Shown here in pieces: positions 11,104 through 22,486 of a stretch of 64,000 nt of DNA (position 1 is its first letter; each line of letters opens with the position of its first letter). Source of the DNA: Trichuris trichiura (Eukaryota > Nematoda > Enoplea > Trichinellida > Trichuridae); assembly GCA_037903355.1 (NCBI GenBank), contig JBAJFE010000032.1, positions 248,001-312,000 on the forward strand. The letters are read 5' to 3'. The notes below the pieces were generated by a model, which saw only the letters and a list, made by a program, of their open reading frames with translations, was not told the DNA's origin and did no database searches. A program made the position numbers and the translations under genes.

Positions 11104-13657
11104 ATGAAACTATACGGTCCCGTACCAAGAAGTCATATCTACAAAACGATACAGGGTGTGTACGGAACAACCCTTCTGTCGGCAGCCAGACATTTGGAAC
11201 AAACACGTATAAAGGCGAGCCTAATACAAGGAAAACTAACCTTCTTGCTGAAACGTAGAGACTATGGAACTCTACCGAAATGCTTCCAACTACAATGGCG
11301 CCACAACTGAACAACCGCTCAAAAAGAATCTTGTTTTCAACCGGAATGTCCCTACTGAGGAATGTTACAAGAAAATACAGATACGCATTAGCGAACCTCA
11401 GAGCAGATTATAATAGCACACTGGATTTCCTCAGCAACCGGCTACACAAAACAATTTACGAAGCCTTGGTCAGACATGTGGACTATGCCGAAAAAACAGT
11501 TTACACATCACCAAAACAGGTACTAAGAAGGAAATTTTTATAACCTTCAAGTCAAGTTCTCGATGACAACTCAGAACCCATGGAAAAGTAATCCACAAAG
11601 AATTACTAAGCCAGAGCCAAACACAACAGTACTAAATCTCAGCTCCGCCCTTCTAAGCGAAAGTGGAAAGACTATACTTAAAAAAGGACTGAACTTTGTG
11701 CCGACTTTTAAACAACCACCCTTTCTTGACATCATTGCCTCAGTCGAAGACAGCCTATCCTCGGTTGACCCATAGAAAGCAGTACAGATTAAGCGAAATT
11801 TGTCTACGTTGATCCTAGATCATCACTTCAACATCACCCCAAACTTGAGCCGATATGAGGTCAACTGCTTAAATCAACTTAAAAGGCAACCTAATAGAAT
11901 TATAACTAAGGCAGACAAGGCAACAAAATTGTTCTACTTGACAGAACCACCTACAATCAAAAAATGACAACCATCTTAAACACGAACAGTTATACGCCTC
12001 TGCCCAACGACCCTACAGAAACATCTAGAAAAAATCTTCGCTCCCTTCTCATTACATACGACACAGAAACCAGAGAACCAGAAATCATCAGAATAGCAAC
12101 GCACCTCAAATACGCATCGAATTATAGGCCCCCTGAGCTCTACGGTCTTCCAAAGGTGCACAAACTGGAGGTTTCATTATGGCCAATAGTTTCCACAATT
12201 AACAACCCCATAAGTGAACTTAGTAAGTACTTAAAAAAGATCATCAAACCACTAACTGGCAATGAATTGTCCTTCGTGAAAAATAGTAAAAGCTTCGTTA
12301 ATGAAATACGAGACTACCATCTAGAACCAGACGCGATTTTAGTCAGTTATGACGTGAAAGATTTATCCCTGAGCATTCCAATCTCAGACACTGTCGAAAC
12401 CTTACACAATCTCCTCAATACAGATACAACTCTGTCCAGCAGAACTAATTTAAACCCCTTTCACATTGTCAAGTTAGTATCGTTCTGCATGCAAGATTGC
12501 AATTACTTCATGTTTGACAATAAGTTCTACAAGCAATCTAACGGGGTTCCTATGGGCAGTTCACTATCCCCCGTCCTGGCGGAAATATTCATAGAAAGTT
12601 TCGAAAAGGAAATGTCGGAAACTGTAGACAGAGAAATTGCTCCACGACTATACAAAAGATATGTAGATGATATCTTCGTAATTATAAAAGATGCGAAAGA
12701 GGAGCAATTTCTACAGTTTCTAAACAGCATCCGGCTGAATCAAATAGTCTTTACAATGGGAAAAGAGGCAAATAAAACCCTCCCCTTCCTGGACGCCCTG
12801 ATTATTCGCACAAATCAAGGACTCAAAACCAGAGTATACAGGAAGCCGACACACTGAACAGTACCTTGATTTCTCATCACAGCACCCACGATCGGTAATG
12901 CGTAGTATCATCTCAGGCATGATCAATAGAGCGATCAATTTATGGGAACCTGAATTTATCCAACCAGAATTTAACTATATTAGAAAGATGTTTTACAAAA
13001 ACAACTAAACAAACAAACTAAAAACAACTAACATCGACCAAGTGTTCAAGGACAAGCTCCGCAACCGGGAATCACACCAACCAAACATCTTGCCCAACAC
13101 ACGGTTGGCTATCCCCTATGTAGCAGGATTAGGAGAAAAGATTATCCGGCTAGGAAAACGGTTACGGTTCCAAGTCTTTTTCAAGAGCTTCCCCAACTTC
13201 AAGACCATTCTCCGGAAGGACAAAACCAAAATCCCAAAAAACAAAAGAACAGGGCTGGTCTACGCAATCGAACGCCCTTGTTCAGGAGTGTACATCGGTG
13301 AAACGGGCAACACCTTAGAACATAGATACAACGAACACGTGAAGGGGCTAACCACTTACAAAAACGCAAAAAACATTCTCAGCAACGACTCCAACCCTAC
13401 ATGACGACGTGGAAGAAAAATCGCGAACCCAAAAACTACCATGAACAAAGCAATACAGGCCTCCGCGGTCATGGAACACGCTGCAGCCAGACTCTCCAGC
13501 CAAAAGTTTTATGCTACGAAAGCAATTTACGCTTACGGAAAGTCAAAGAAGCCCTATACTCAGGCACAATGAGACATACAACCAAGATCAAGGAGCAGAA
13601 ATAAATGAACTATGGGCAAACATTGTCACTCGCTCCAATTGCTGCTCACTTGACTAA
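11104..13657 (+). pseudogene. PLE copy 2: near full-length RT + GIY-YIG endonuclease, frame broken
   Basis: The frame starts with an ATG in the pseudo-LTR (MKLYGPVPRSH) and keeps the PLE N-terminal block (ARHLEQTRIK, LKRRDYGTLPK). After several shifts, 11964-12855 encodes the RT: LPKVHK, motif A SYDVKDLSLSIP, motif B SNGVPMGSSLSP, intact motif C YVDD and LPFLDALI. A 2-bp loss relative to copy 1 creates a stop after YRKPTH at about 12855. The frame resumes at 13042 with the linker and GIY-YIG nuclease (GLVYAI, GVYIGETG, HRYNEH). An AGA-to-TGA change ends it at about 13402, and a further shift leads to the terminal CCSLD. No functional protein can be made from this copy as it stands. Confidence 0.88.
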
Positions 13658-13905
13658 ATACACAAAGGAAAACAAAGAATCACTGATGAAAACCAACTGA
13701 AAATGGAGAAGAACCTTAAAATGAACTTTATGAATAACAACATGTGTCCACAACAGTAGAATAGCTAGCTGCAGACAGAGGAGGACACAAGGAAATCTAC
13801 TTTAAAACATTCGACTTTAAACAGTTAAAACAATTTGCACTTCATCCCCAAGCAACACTCATTACATCATTTTAACACCGCGAAAATTTCATTACACCAT
13901 TTTAA

Positions 13906-13945
13906 CACCGCTGAAGTCGGGTCTGGTTTGACCCGAAAGCTCCGG
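13906..13945 (+). ncRNA. Hammerhead-like motif in the 3' pseudo-LTR of PLE copy 2
   Basis: Same architecture as 11016-11054, but the core reads CTGAAGT, so the normally invariant A9 is T and activity is doubtful. A partial duplication of the preceding bases (TTTAACACCG) lies about 30 nt upstream. Confidence 0.55.
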
Positions 13946-13991
13946 AAAATTAAAATTTTTCAACGGACAATCTTTCCGTAAAGGAAACTCA

Positions 13992-14006
13992 ACAAGAAAT
14001 GTTCGT
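13992..14006. repeat. Right target-site duplication of the composite PLE
   Basis: ACAAGAAATGTTCGT, identical to 9405-9419. Confidence 0.8.
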
Positions 14007-14523
14007 ATGTAAATCGCGCAACCATAGCTCCTGGATGCACAATGCAAGAAGATGAAAAAAGGTTGAATAACCAAAAAATTGCGAAACGTAAGTGTGAACT
14101 CATTTCCGTCGACTAGAATGGCTTTACGTTAGTTGATAATAGCAATGCATGAATTAAGTGGCTATATAATAATAGCGCGTTTAAATTGCAGACTTGTTTG
14201 CTCGTATAAAAGGTGGAAAAATCTTTTTCTCTATCGAGGGTCGAACAAATTGCGCAGAAATATTTTCATTTCGTTTTTCAATTCGTACGTGTTTTTGAGC
14301 AGTTCGCGTAAATGCAGATGTGCAAACCTCAGAGAACTGGTAGCTGAGAGCATCTAAACGCCAAAGGTAAAGCAACCTGAGCGTAACTTATCACTTATAA
14401 ACATTTCTAAAAATGAGCTTGCGCAGAGTAAACAATCTGCGTTAGCATTCATTTGGTAGTTCAGTTGCTATCAAATGTAATAAATACGATGGCTACCTTC
14501 GGAATGCGTCTTCAACTTGAGCA
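14007..14523. other. Intergenic, no gene recognised
   Basis: No supported coding sequence; it leads up to the signal-peptide exon at 14524. Confidence 0.5.
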
Positions 14524-15845
14524 ATGAGCATGAATTCATTCATCTATTTCATCGCCACGGCAATTCTTGTTGTCCAGGTAAAGGTTTCGCGTGCGACCTT
14601 CCAGCTCAACTGATTGGCCATAATGTAATGCAGCAGATGTACCAATGCGATTATATTAAAATGCCTCAAGTTTAACTGGAGAAGCATAGGTCTCATTTTT
14701 TGAAAAAAAGTGTACGCAGTCAAAAGCCACTTATTTTAACATAAGATTGTTTCGTAAGCTTTACCCATTAGAGAAATCCCGATACTATTCGTGTAATTCA
14801 ACTGTTAATATGAAATTCCAGTTCACCGCTACACTTTACTGAAGAAAGCAATAGCACGTTTTCATTAAGCGCATAATATACGTAGCATATCTTTTATTTT
14901 CTAGTTTAGTTTAGTACAATCATTATATTGTTCAACTTTCGTCGCTCGTGGTAATTTCATCCACACGGACGAAAGTTGAAAAAATCAGGGAGGTAGGAAA
15001 AAGTTGAAAAGATATATAAATTCCGGTGAGATTTATTTTATTCTTATTGGTAATCTAATGCTGTTGTTTTTCACCTTCACTAAATCAGCAATATCCTGAA
15101 TAGGTAATTGTTTAACCTTCCCTATGCCAACGAGTTGTTTATTAATGGAAGCAGACCGTTGATAATCTGTAATGCAAAGGCAGTATAACTTATCGATGAG
15201 GGAAGCAAAATCCAAAAACGAATGTTATTAGCATAATAATTCCCTCCTTGCAAGTGAGAAAGATATATTAACCCCTTTCGAAAACAAAGCTTAATGAAAC
15301 AGCTCACGCCGCAATGACGTTGTGCCTATTGTATTTCACTGGGTTACTCTGTGGAGATGTATTCAAGCGAGACAATGTTCGTTTGTTCCAAATACGATAA
15401 CTATCAAACTTGGAAGACTATGCGTAGTGTAGCATGAAAAAACAATAAGATGCAATAACTGACGTAATTTAAATTTTAGGCGTCAGAAAACACGTGCAAT
15501 AAAACAAAAGCTGACGAAATTGTGGAATTAGCGAAAAGCGTGTTCAATCAGCAGCCACTTATCGAACCAACAGCTATAGTTCATGACACTTCCATTGACC
15601 CGGAGAATACGAAAGTTGTCATAACACAAATGCTTAACTTAGCTATGGGAAACTTGGAGCTCAGCTACAAATTGAAAAAGGCCAAAGCGGCTGTCACTTG
15701 CAGTATTGGAAGAGAGAACACTACGGTGGTCATATTGCAACTGAAGGAAGCAGACTGTGAAAAGCCAAAGGTCATAAAGCAAGATACATTTGAAGACTTG
15801 TCCAACAGTTCTAGGAAATTTTATGCAAGCATTTACAGACGGTAA
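14524..15845 (+). CDS. Small secreted protein, two exons, family not recognised
   Basis: Exon 1 (14524-14577) encodes MSMNSFIYFIATAILVVQ, a signal peptide, and ends in a GTAAAG donor. Exon 2 starts at 15480 after TTTTAG, in phase 0, with ASENTCNKTKADEIVELAK. The joined product is 139 residues with three cysteines in the mature part (NTCNK, AVTCSIG, EADCEK). A cystatin-like fold is conceivable from the helix-then-strand pattern (AKSVFNQQ, later LSYKLKKAKAAVTC) but cannot be claimed. The 902-nt intron holds no visible coding. Alternatively, exon 2 splices at the GTCATA after 15770 into the exon at 16307, in phase 0, which would attach this secreted domain to the NUDT9-like gene downstream. Confidence 0.6.
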
Positions 15846-16306
15846 CAAAGTAGAAATAGCGGAAACGTTGCGCGGTACTGTTGGCCACCTATTATTAGGA
15901 ATCATAGTTTAGCAAGCTAGTAGCTTGCCTGTAAGCCAGAAACTCACAAACTGCCTTGCGGGCGGCATTTTTAATTTCATTATGAAATTAGACTTCCATT
16001 TATGAATATCCACATTTCTTCAAAGAGCATAGCGAAGTCAGAAACTGTTACGTACAAACAGGGCAAGGCCGTTTCAGCCCATAACAGCCGGAAATGGCTT
16101 TCGACGAAAAATGGATAAAAAAGAAAATATAAGATGATGTCTGTACGCTGTCACTACAGCATATGCTCTATTTGTACGCCTTCAGTCTGGAAAAAGACCA
16201 CTGCTTTCGGTAGACCTTAATGTTAGAGCTAAGCGTAGTCCATTGCATAGTGTTTCGCAGAAAATATGCATATGAATCAATGCTCGGAATAATATTTGAT
16301 TTTCAG

Positions 16307-16516
16307 GGTTTGTCCAAGAGAAAATTCAAGCTTAGCGGAGTCGTTAACGCTGTCAGCGTTTTGAAGCCACTAGACCGAAAATGTCGATTTAAGAAAGGGA
16401 AAACGATAGACTGCGTTTGGAGTGGTGGTTCGTCGTCTACGTCTCCATTCACGTACGGATTCTGGTGCGTCGAAACGAACGGGGTACGTACGTTCTATGT
16501 TCAGAGAGAAATATAA
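16307..16516 (+). CDS. Orphan exon, possibly upstream part of the NUDT9-like gene
   Basis: Preceded by a strong acceptor (GATTTTCAG) and open in phase 0: GLSKRKFKLSGVVNAVSVL through YGFWCVETNG, with a GTACGT donor at 16484, or reading on to a TAA at 16514-16516. The donor model is phase-compatible with the NUDT9-like exon at 17229. It holds three cysteines and basic patches. I do not recognise a domain. It could be the last exon of a separate gene. Confidence 0.4.
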   Translation, partial: GLSKRKFKLSGVVNAVSVLKPLDRKCRFKKGKTIDCVWSGGSSSTSPFTYGFWCVETNGVRTFYVQREI

Positions 16517-16589
16517 TTAGATAGGAAACAGTCACAATCCGTATAGACATGAAAAGCGTTTGAGCTTTTCTGAATCCTTAGCCGCTTCA

Positions 16590-16850
16590 CCTTTCTATAC
16601 TGTAGACTTTCCTGCCATCGTATTCTACCCTTACCTAAACCTCAGCCTAAACTTAAGGCTTACATTTTGACTTGGGTTTAAGTAAGAGTAGAACAAGATG
16701 ACCGGTGCATTTGCCAATAAGCGCAGTACAACGTGGCCGCATTCTTGGCAGGAAAGAACCTGCATTTCTCAAACGGTAGGGCAGCTAAGCGGCAAGATTC
16801 GTTATTATTCTTGTTAAATTGGTTAGGCGAACAAATTGCGCAACTCATTA
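16590..16850. repeat. Interspersed repeat, intact (no hAT insert)
   Basis: Starts with TATTCTACCCTTACCTAAACC-like words and includes GGAAAGAACCTGCATTTCTC. The same segments occur at about 20930-21080 and 21809-21920, where a hAT MITE splits them, so this is a copy without the insert. A short related piece sits near 7180-7225. Confidence 0.5.
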
Positions 16851-17228
16851 AAAAATAAGGGTTTCTTACCACAGTCTACATGGCAGGAACGCCAAGTAGA
16901 GAATATTAACGCTAATATAATGCTATCGTCATAAATCATTTCATCTTCCAGCTGATCAGTTGAACAACTCTTATCACACTTCTGCTCGAAGCGTATGTCT
17001 CTAAGAAAAAATAAAAAAGAAAAGATTGTCTTAATTTACTGAGTAACCTAAATTAGTCTTATCTAATTATTTAAACAAATTTTTTACGACGAGTTGCAGT
17101 TCATTAATTCAGAATGCAAATTCAAAGAAAGTTTTCAAGTTCCTTAAGTGAAGGGACCGCCATTTCGAAAACAAAATCGATATCATGGATATTTATTATA
17201 AAGAAAACCTTGAATACCAGTTTTATAG

Positions 17229-19129
17229 GATGAAATTGACTATCCGGATCCTAAAAATATATGCGCCGAATGGAGGTACAAAGACACAACGGTATGACGT
17301 GGCTGACGCGCCAAGAAAAGCGTAATTTATAAATCTTTAGGCATACCGCCTTCCGGTTCCTGAAAAATATCGACAATGGAAGGTTGATATGCTTGCTTAT
17401 CAGCCACCTCATTGCTTCTTTCATCCCCGCTTTGGTGCACAATGCACTAAATTAGCTGTCGACGAACTGAAAGACTTGAAAAAATCACCACCAGCATTTC
17501 CACATACGGGCGGGAGAACTGGTATTCGTGGCCCAGGATTTTACCGCCATCTTGGAAAAAATGACTTCATGCAACTTCTCATTTTGAGGTAAGAAGTTGC
17601 CAGCAACCACCCTACTGCTCATTTGGATAAGCGAATACGTGTCAAAAGTTAACTAAGTTGCCTAAGTTGGTTTCAATCTTCCTGAGCGGTAGTAACGAGA
17701 AAGAGAAATTGGGACGCGCTTCCCAGAATACACCTTACTTTTCATTTGACGGTTATTGATAATCAAGTAAATGCTTGACAGCAGTCTAGCTTTTTACATG
17801 CTGTCAACGCCGTTGTCGTTGAGATGAGTACTTTTAAGGACTTAGAGCAAACGAAATGACCATATGAGGTATTCCAACAGTTGTGTGGTTTTAGGAGCAA
17901 ATACACATACTCTATAATAGGTTCATTTAAATTTATTGTCTATTTTGGAACTCCATACCCCCTCAAATGCAAAAAGCGCAGAAGTGCAATAAGTCAATTC
18001 TCTTCTACGAGGGACAATCTTGGACAAAGGCAGTTTTCTAGGGTGTACTCATGGTTAATGTAATTTTTATAAGCAATCAGTGAATATTGTAAAAGTTTTA
18101 TTACGGATGTATTCCCGTTTAATGTTCTAAATAACTCCGGAGCTTTCAGGTCGACCGAAACCCGTCTTCAGCGGTTGTGAATTACGGATGTCCGTAATTC
18201 ACAACCGCTGAAGACGGGTCTCGGTCGACCTGAAAGCTCCGGAGTTATTTAGAACATTAAACGGGAATACATCCGTAATAAAACTTTTACATTATGAAAA
18301 CATTTGTTCCCATACCAAGATATCAGTGAATATTACAAAAAGGCGCCGAAATCTGAAAAGGTCTTGGGCTCTTACTGTTGACTATAATTGCGTAAGTTTA
18401 TTTCCAGAAAAAGTGAAAATGGAGACAAACAGTTGCTCGTGGAACGCGCTGCCTTGAGAGCTGGGCATGTGCTCCTACCGGAGGTAAAATAGCAAGCAAC
18501 GAGCAAATAGAACAAATGCTGAAACTTGTAGTCTCCGCAAGCTCGCATGCCTTTTCTCAATGTGCTCGGCGACGAAGTTAAAAAAGAGGAGATGAAAGGC
18601 AAAGGTTCTGCTTGTTCAAAAGACCTTTCGCCAGAATTGTTGAAGAAAGTACAGAAGGTATACTCTTTTTTTGGGATGTGGCCGCTGACACTGAGGGCTA
18701 AGTTGTTACGACTGTTTAAAAGTTTCAATTTCCTCTTTGTTGTAGCTGTATGAAGGTGATATGTGGGATGGACGCAATACAGACGATGCATGGCTCAACT
18801 TGCATACATACGTTGTTACAGACGAAGAAGTTTTAAGGAAGATTAAACATGGGGCAGACAGTGGTTTCACATGGCTGTCCATCAATGAAACGACGGCGAA
18901 GTATTTGAAAGATTTAGTAGAGAACACATATCCAAGTGAAATGGCTAAGGAGCTCACGAAGCCCTCTGGCAGTTTGACGGAAAAGCTGCGATTGGTAAAG
19001 AAACTAAACGTCGTAGAAGCGACGATTGACTTAACAAGCTGTGTTGCTTCTTATTATCCGCTTGTTTCCATGGATTTATCGGTTAAAGAATTTGTAGGTG
19101 CACTTAGCCTAGCAGTTTTTTACTATTGA
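17229..19129 (+). CDS. NUDT9-like (ADP-ribose pyrophosphatase family) protein with erased Nudix box
   Basis: Exons 17229-17291, 17341-17588, 18408-18483, 18532-18657 and 18746-19129 join with matching phases. NUDT9 landmarks: LPVPEKYRQWKVDMLAYQPP, GGRTGIRGPGFYRHLGKN (family NPAGRTG..GRG), LILRKSENGD (family IKRKD.GEW) and GDMWDGRNTDDAW (human YVDDPRNTDNAW). The Nudix box GX5EX7REUXEEXGU is aligned by spacing: G, five residues, E (GHVLLPE), then seven residues, but REUXEE reads FLNVLG. The metal-binding glutamates are gone, so hydrolase activity is unlikely. The C-terminus extends about 60 residues past the human end. N-terminal exons are not settled (see 14524 and 16307). The third intron-sized gap (17589-18407) carries a snapback element. 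Confidence 0.8.
18076..18334. mobile_element. PLE-derived snapback mini-element with two hammerhead-like motifs
   Basis: An inverted repeat at 18089-18290 (arms about 98 nt) carries a hammerhead-like motif on each strand (18137-18175 minus, 18203-18242 plus; one mismatch between arms near the loop). A 31-nt one-sided extension follows (18291-18321, including CCCATACCAAGA, compare CCCGTACCAAGA in the PLE). The whole is flanked by the 13-bp direct repeat ATCAGTGAATATT (18076-18088 and 18322-18334). It sits in an intron of the NUDT9-like gene. Confidence 0.75.
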
Positions 19130-20929
19130 TAAGAAGCTGCTAATTGTCCGCATTCCAAGTTTTGACTTCATAACGCTCAAGCAGTAAACATTGACTATGC
19201 GCTGTTGTGCAGTTTTCAGTTAGAAAGTAACACACTACGCTGGATATCGGCACTGGCTTTGGCGGCTTCGGGTAGACGCAACTTGCGCTAGAACCTACCA
19301 AAAGCGTTATCATTTTGTGCAGATAAAGTGAGCTCTGAAAGATTCACGAACGAAGAGAAATCCTTGTCGGAAACGAACTAGATGGCTTCCGTAAAAGTAG
19401 GTATGCATAAACGTCATTCATCCCTGCATTTCCCTTTCATACTATCCCGTTGTTTCAATAGAAGAAATTAAGGCGCCTCGAAAATTCTCACATTGCTAGA
19501 AACGAAAGAAATCTGATATGCACTGGTGGTTAGCTCGCCATAAAGACAGCTTGAAGTTTAAATAATGATAAATGAAGAAGCTATTGATTCCTTGTTTAAA
19601 AAGTATGTGAGCACTAAACGAAAAGTGGAGAAAGCAAAGATGGGCAGCAGTCTGTGCGGTTAAAGCTATTTGAGAAATAAGGTTCAGAACGTAAAAAACT
19701 GAAGAACAAAGAAAAATTCATACGTAAAGAATAACTATCGCTGAAGACACAAACACGATGGCAAGTCAAAACTAACGGAATTATTGAAGCATCTGCCATA
19801 ACATGAGGAAGCAAAATTATGAACTTCTTCGGTGACTACTATATGTGGAACTACAATTAAATTCTTCATATCCAAGTAAGCGCAAGCTGGCTAAGCCTGA
19901 GCTTAAAATCGAGTTCTACTAGTCAGCCTAGAAATGAACCTAAAATCAGCAATTATTTTAGTTTAAGCTGCTTGAGCGAAGGAAACTTGATTTTAATTCA
20001 ATCTACAGTACCCATCAGGTGTCTAGCGGAAAAAACTTTAAATTTTTTCTGCGATTGATAGAGAGGTTTGAGAAGAATCCTTGTAGAATATAAGGCAACT
20101 ATGGAACATAGACTGCACCAGTGGCTCAACAGGAGCAACGAAAAAATAATTAGCCCTCTTTTAATAATAACATTATGAATAAGTCAAACTGAAGGCAGCA
20201 GCCGCTTCGAAGGTTGTAACAAAGTTTAATAAAATTTAAGACGCGTAGCTTTTAGGATTGATCTTGTCCCTTCGTCAGCGTACTGGTAAAAGCCAGGACT
20301 TTACAAGCAGTTGGTAGTAAGAGCTCATCAAACTAAAATCTCTAAAACCTTGAAAAAGTAGTGGAAAATATTCTTAAGAAAGCTGAGTTCTATTTTTCTG
20401 AAACTCTGAAAACAATTATTTCGAACGACATAAAGTCGTAATTCTGAAAATAGACGTCCTAAATAGCCGGAAGTGTAAAAGCACTGATATTTAGAATGGG
20501 AAGGAAGTCACGAAATGAAATTTTTCCAGCTCGAATCTGACAAACGCAGGTTTATCCAGTTGTTAACTTAAGGAAGGTAACCATTAGAGCCCTGCGGGCG
20601 GTAGTTAATCGAACGTACAAGATATTAATTAGACCACATAATAAAGTTCCTATGAATTCCTATTGGCATTTTTCGTCATTATCTAAAAGTAAGGGCACCC
20701 ATACTTCATCACGGATTAAGTAAGGGCACAATAAATAATTTTGTTAAGGGTTATATTGACGAAAAGCCTTATAAAAATCATCCAGGGCGGTATTCAGGCT
20801 GAGCGTTTTCGCTTTGTGCTCTGTGACATTTTTAACCTCCCGCTGGCAATGCAAAAGCATCATAGTTCTGCATGGCTACCCGCTAGAAAGCTTAGAAAAG
20901 ACTGTTGTCCGGATCCTGTCTCCTAGGCG
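19130..20929. other. Intergenic, no gene recognised
   Basis: AT-rich, only short frames without domains. Confidence 0.5.
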
Positions 20930-21930
20930 GCTCATCATCATACTATAAGTTTGCCAGCAATCCTGTCCTGCCTTTACCTAAGCTTATGCCAAAATGTAAG
21001 TCTTACTTAAGCCTAAATGTAAGTCTTATGCCTTAGCCTAGATTTAGATAAGGGCAAAAAAGGGTGAAAGGCATGCTTTCTAGTAAAGCAGGGGTGGGGA
21101 ACCTTTTTGGTGCCGCGGGCCGTATAGCGTATTTAAACGAAGAACAGCCTGCTTTATTTGCGCGTATGCTTATTAAGTCTCCCCTAAAGGGATGCTTGGA
21201 ACTGCTTTTCCCTGGCGAGGAAACTCCGAGATAAAAGGCAGAATTTTGAGACAATTTTGCAACCCAGTTGTAAAGAACATAATTGCAACTGCAGAGAACG
21301 AAATAACCTTTTTGTACTTCGAAGACGTATATGAAAGGCAACCGGCGCAAACCGTTGAGAACGATAGCAAGAGAAGCCGAGAACTACGCCAGTGACTACT
21401 GAGAGCAAAAAAGCAGAAGTGCTCTAGCATGCTGGACAGACGTTATCTCGAACAAAGCAATGGTCCACGCTACTTGCGCGCGCACACACACTATAGTGGC
21501 GCCTACTGCTTGTCAGCGAGGACTAACAATGTTGGTTTATCGACAGAGAGCTGTCAGCAACGCAGTCTTCTGAGCCAGCCTGACACTCCCTGCTTATTAC
21601 GAAAGGTTTATGTTCTTACTAGGATTCACATAAAATACGTTTATCGCTTTATGAAGAATAACTTTCTACAATCACATTTCACTGAATCTCGCATCCATGT
21701 GCGGTTGCCCCAGCGCGTGGGCGGAAAATGGCCTCGCGGGCCGGATGGAATCGCCTTGCGGGCCGTATCCGGCCCGCGGGCCGGACGTTCCCCACCCCTG
21801 TAGTAAAGGAACGACAAGTTCAGTGCATGCTTGCCAGAAAGGAACCTGCATTTCTCAGACTTTAGAACGGCTAAGAGACAAGATCCGACTGGGTTGCCAG
21901 CTATTTATTCATATTTTTCGCTAAATAATT
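20930..21930. repeat. Interspersed repeat split by a hAT MITE
   Basis: The halves at about 20930-21080 and 21809-21930 match consecutive parts of 16590-16850 (shared GGAACCTGCATTTCTCA and CCTAAG-rich words), giving an older repeat into which the element at 21089 jumped. Confidence 0.5.
21081..21808. mobile_element. hAT-type MITE (712 bp) with 8-bp target duplication
   Basis: The element at 21089-21800 has 14-bp terminal inverted repeats CAGGGGTGGGGAAC / GTTCCCCACCCCTG and is flanked by the perfect 8-bp duplication TAGTAAAG (21081-21088, 21801-21808), the hAT signature. GC-rich subterminal palindromes (GGCCCGCGGGCC) lie inside the right end. No transposase is encoded, so it is non-autonomous. 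Confidence 0.88.
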
Positions 21931-21939
21931 ACTGCTTTT

Positions 21940-22480
21940 ACTACAGACCTGGTTATATCAGAAAACAAGGAAGCAAGTTTGCAAATCCGCTGCGGAAGCG
22001 TTAACAGCTATAGCGTAATTACTTTGCGTGACAAACGCGCCATTATTTTCAATTTAGGTACCTTAACTGAAAAACGGAAATTTTCAACGCTATACCTTGC
22101 GGGCAGGCTAAGTTGGCTTTTCATTAAAAGTTAAACGGGCACAAGCAAATGTTTTCTACCAGTGATATTAAGGGATTAAGTAAAATTAAGGAAAGACTCC
22201 TGTTCATTATTTCAAACAAGCCAAACTTTCACTCAAGCGGCAAGGCGTTAATCTAAATATGGAGAAAAACAACGTTTTTAGGCATTTTAAAAAATTGGTT
22301 CCCCGTGCCAGTGTGCTAATTTGTTTCACAAACACACTTCGCCATTGTAGTAGCCGTTGACTCAAGCGCTGTCTGCTAATCATTGTTGGCGCAGTAAAGA
22401 GGTGAACATGTAACCGAGTCTATGAATACTGTCTCAGTTTGGCAAGTTTCATAAATGAAATTGGCAGGGAGATCTTCCCC
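21940..22480. repeat. Diverged repeat shared with about 39.6-40.06 kb
   Basis: Scattered matches such as TTCATTATTTCAAACAAGCC versus TTTATTATTTCAAACGCACC, in the same order in both places. The match is weak and the element type is unknown. Confidence 0.3.
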
Positions 22481-22486
22481 AAGATA

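Larger units (their letters stand above)
9420..13991. mobile_element. Composite Penelope-like retroelement (inverted truncated copy + full copy)
   Basis: Two PLE copies lie head to head. The minus-strand copy (about 9420-11013) is 5'-truncated in the middle of its RT domain. It abuts a plus-strand copy (about 11014-13991) that has both hammerhead-bearing pseudo-LTRs. Both encode reverse transcriptase joined to a GIY-YIG endonuclease, the hallmark of PLEs. The left end carries a one-sided extension that includes GGTACGGGACCGTATAG, whereas the right end stops at ACTCAAC. An inverted truncated copy with a short extension is the layout described for Penelope insertions. The 15-bp flanking duplication shows single-event insertion. 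Both reading frames are broken. Confidence 0.88.

Noticed and set aside
9804..13657. Treating the GIY-YIG frames as a stand-alone host or homing endonuclease
   Set aside because: They are in frame with, or directly follow, PLE reverse transcriptase in both copies.
15480..15845. Assignment of the secreted protein as a cystatin
   Set aside because: No QxVxG or PW motif and the cysteine pattern does not fit; left as unrecognised.
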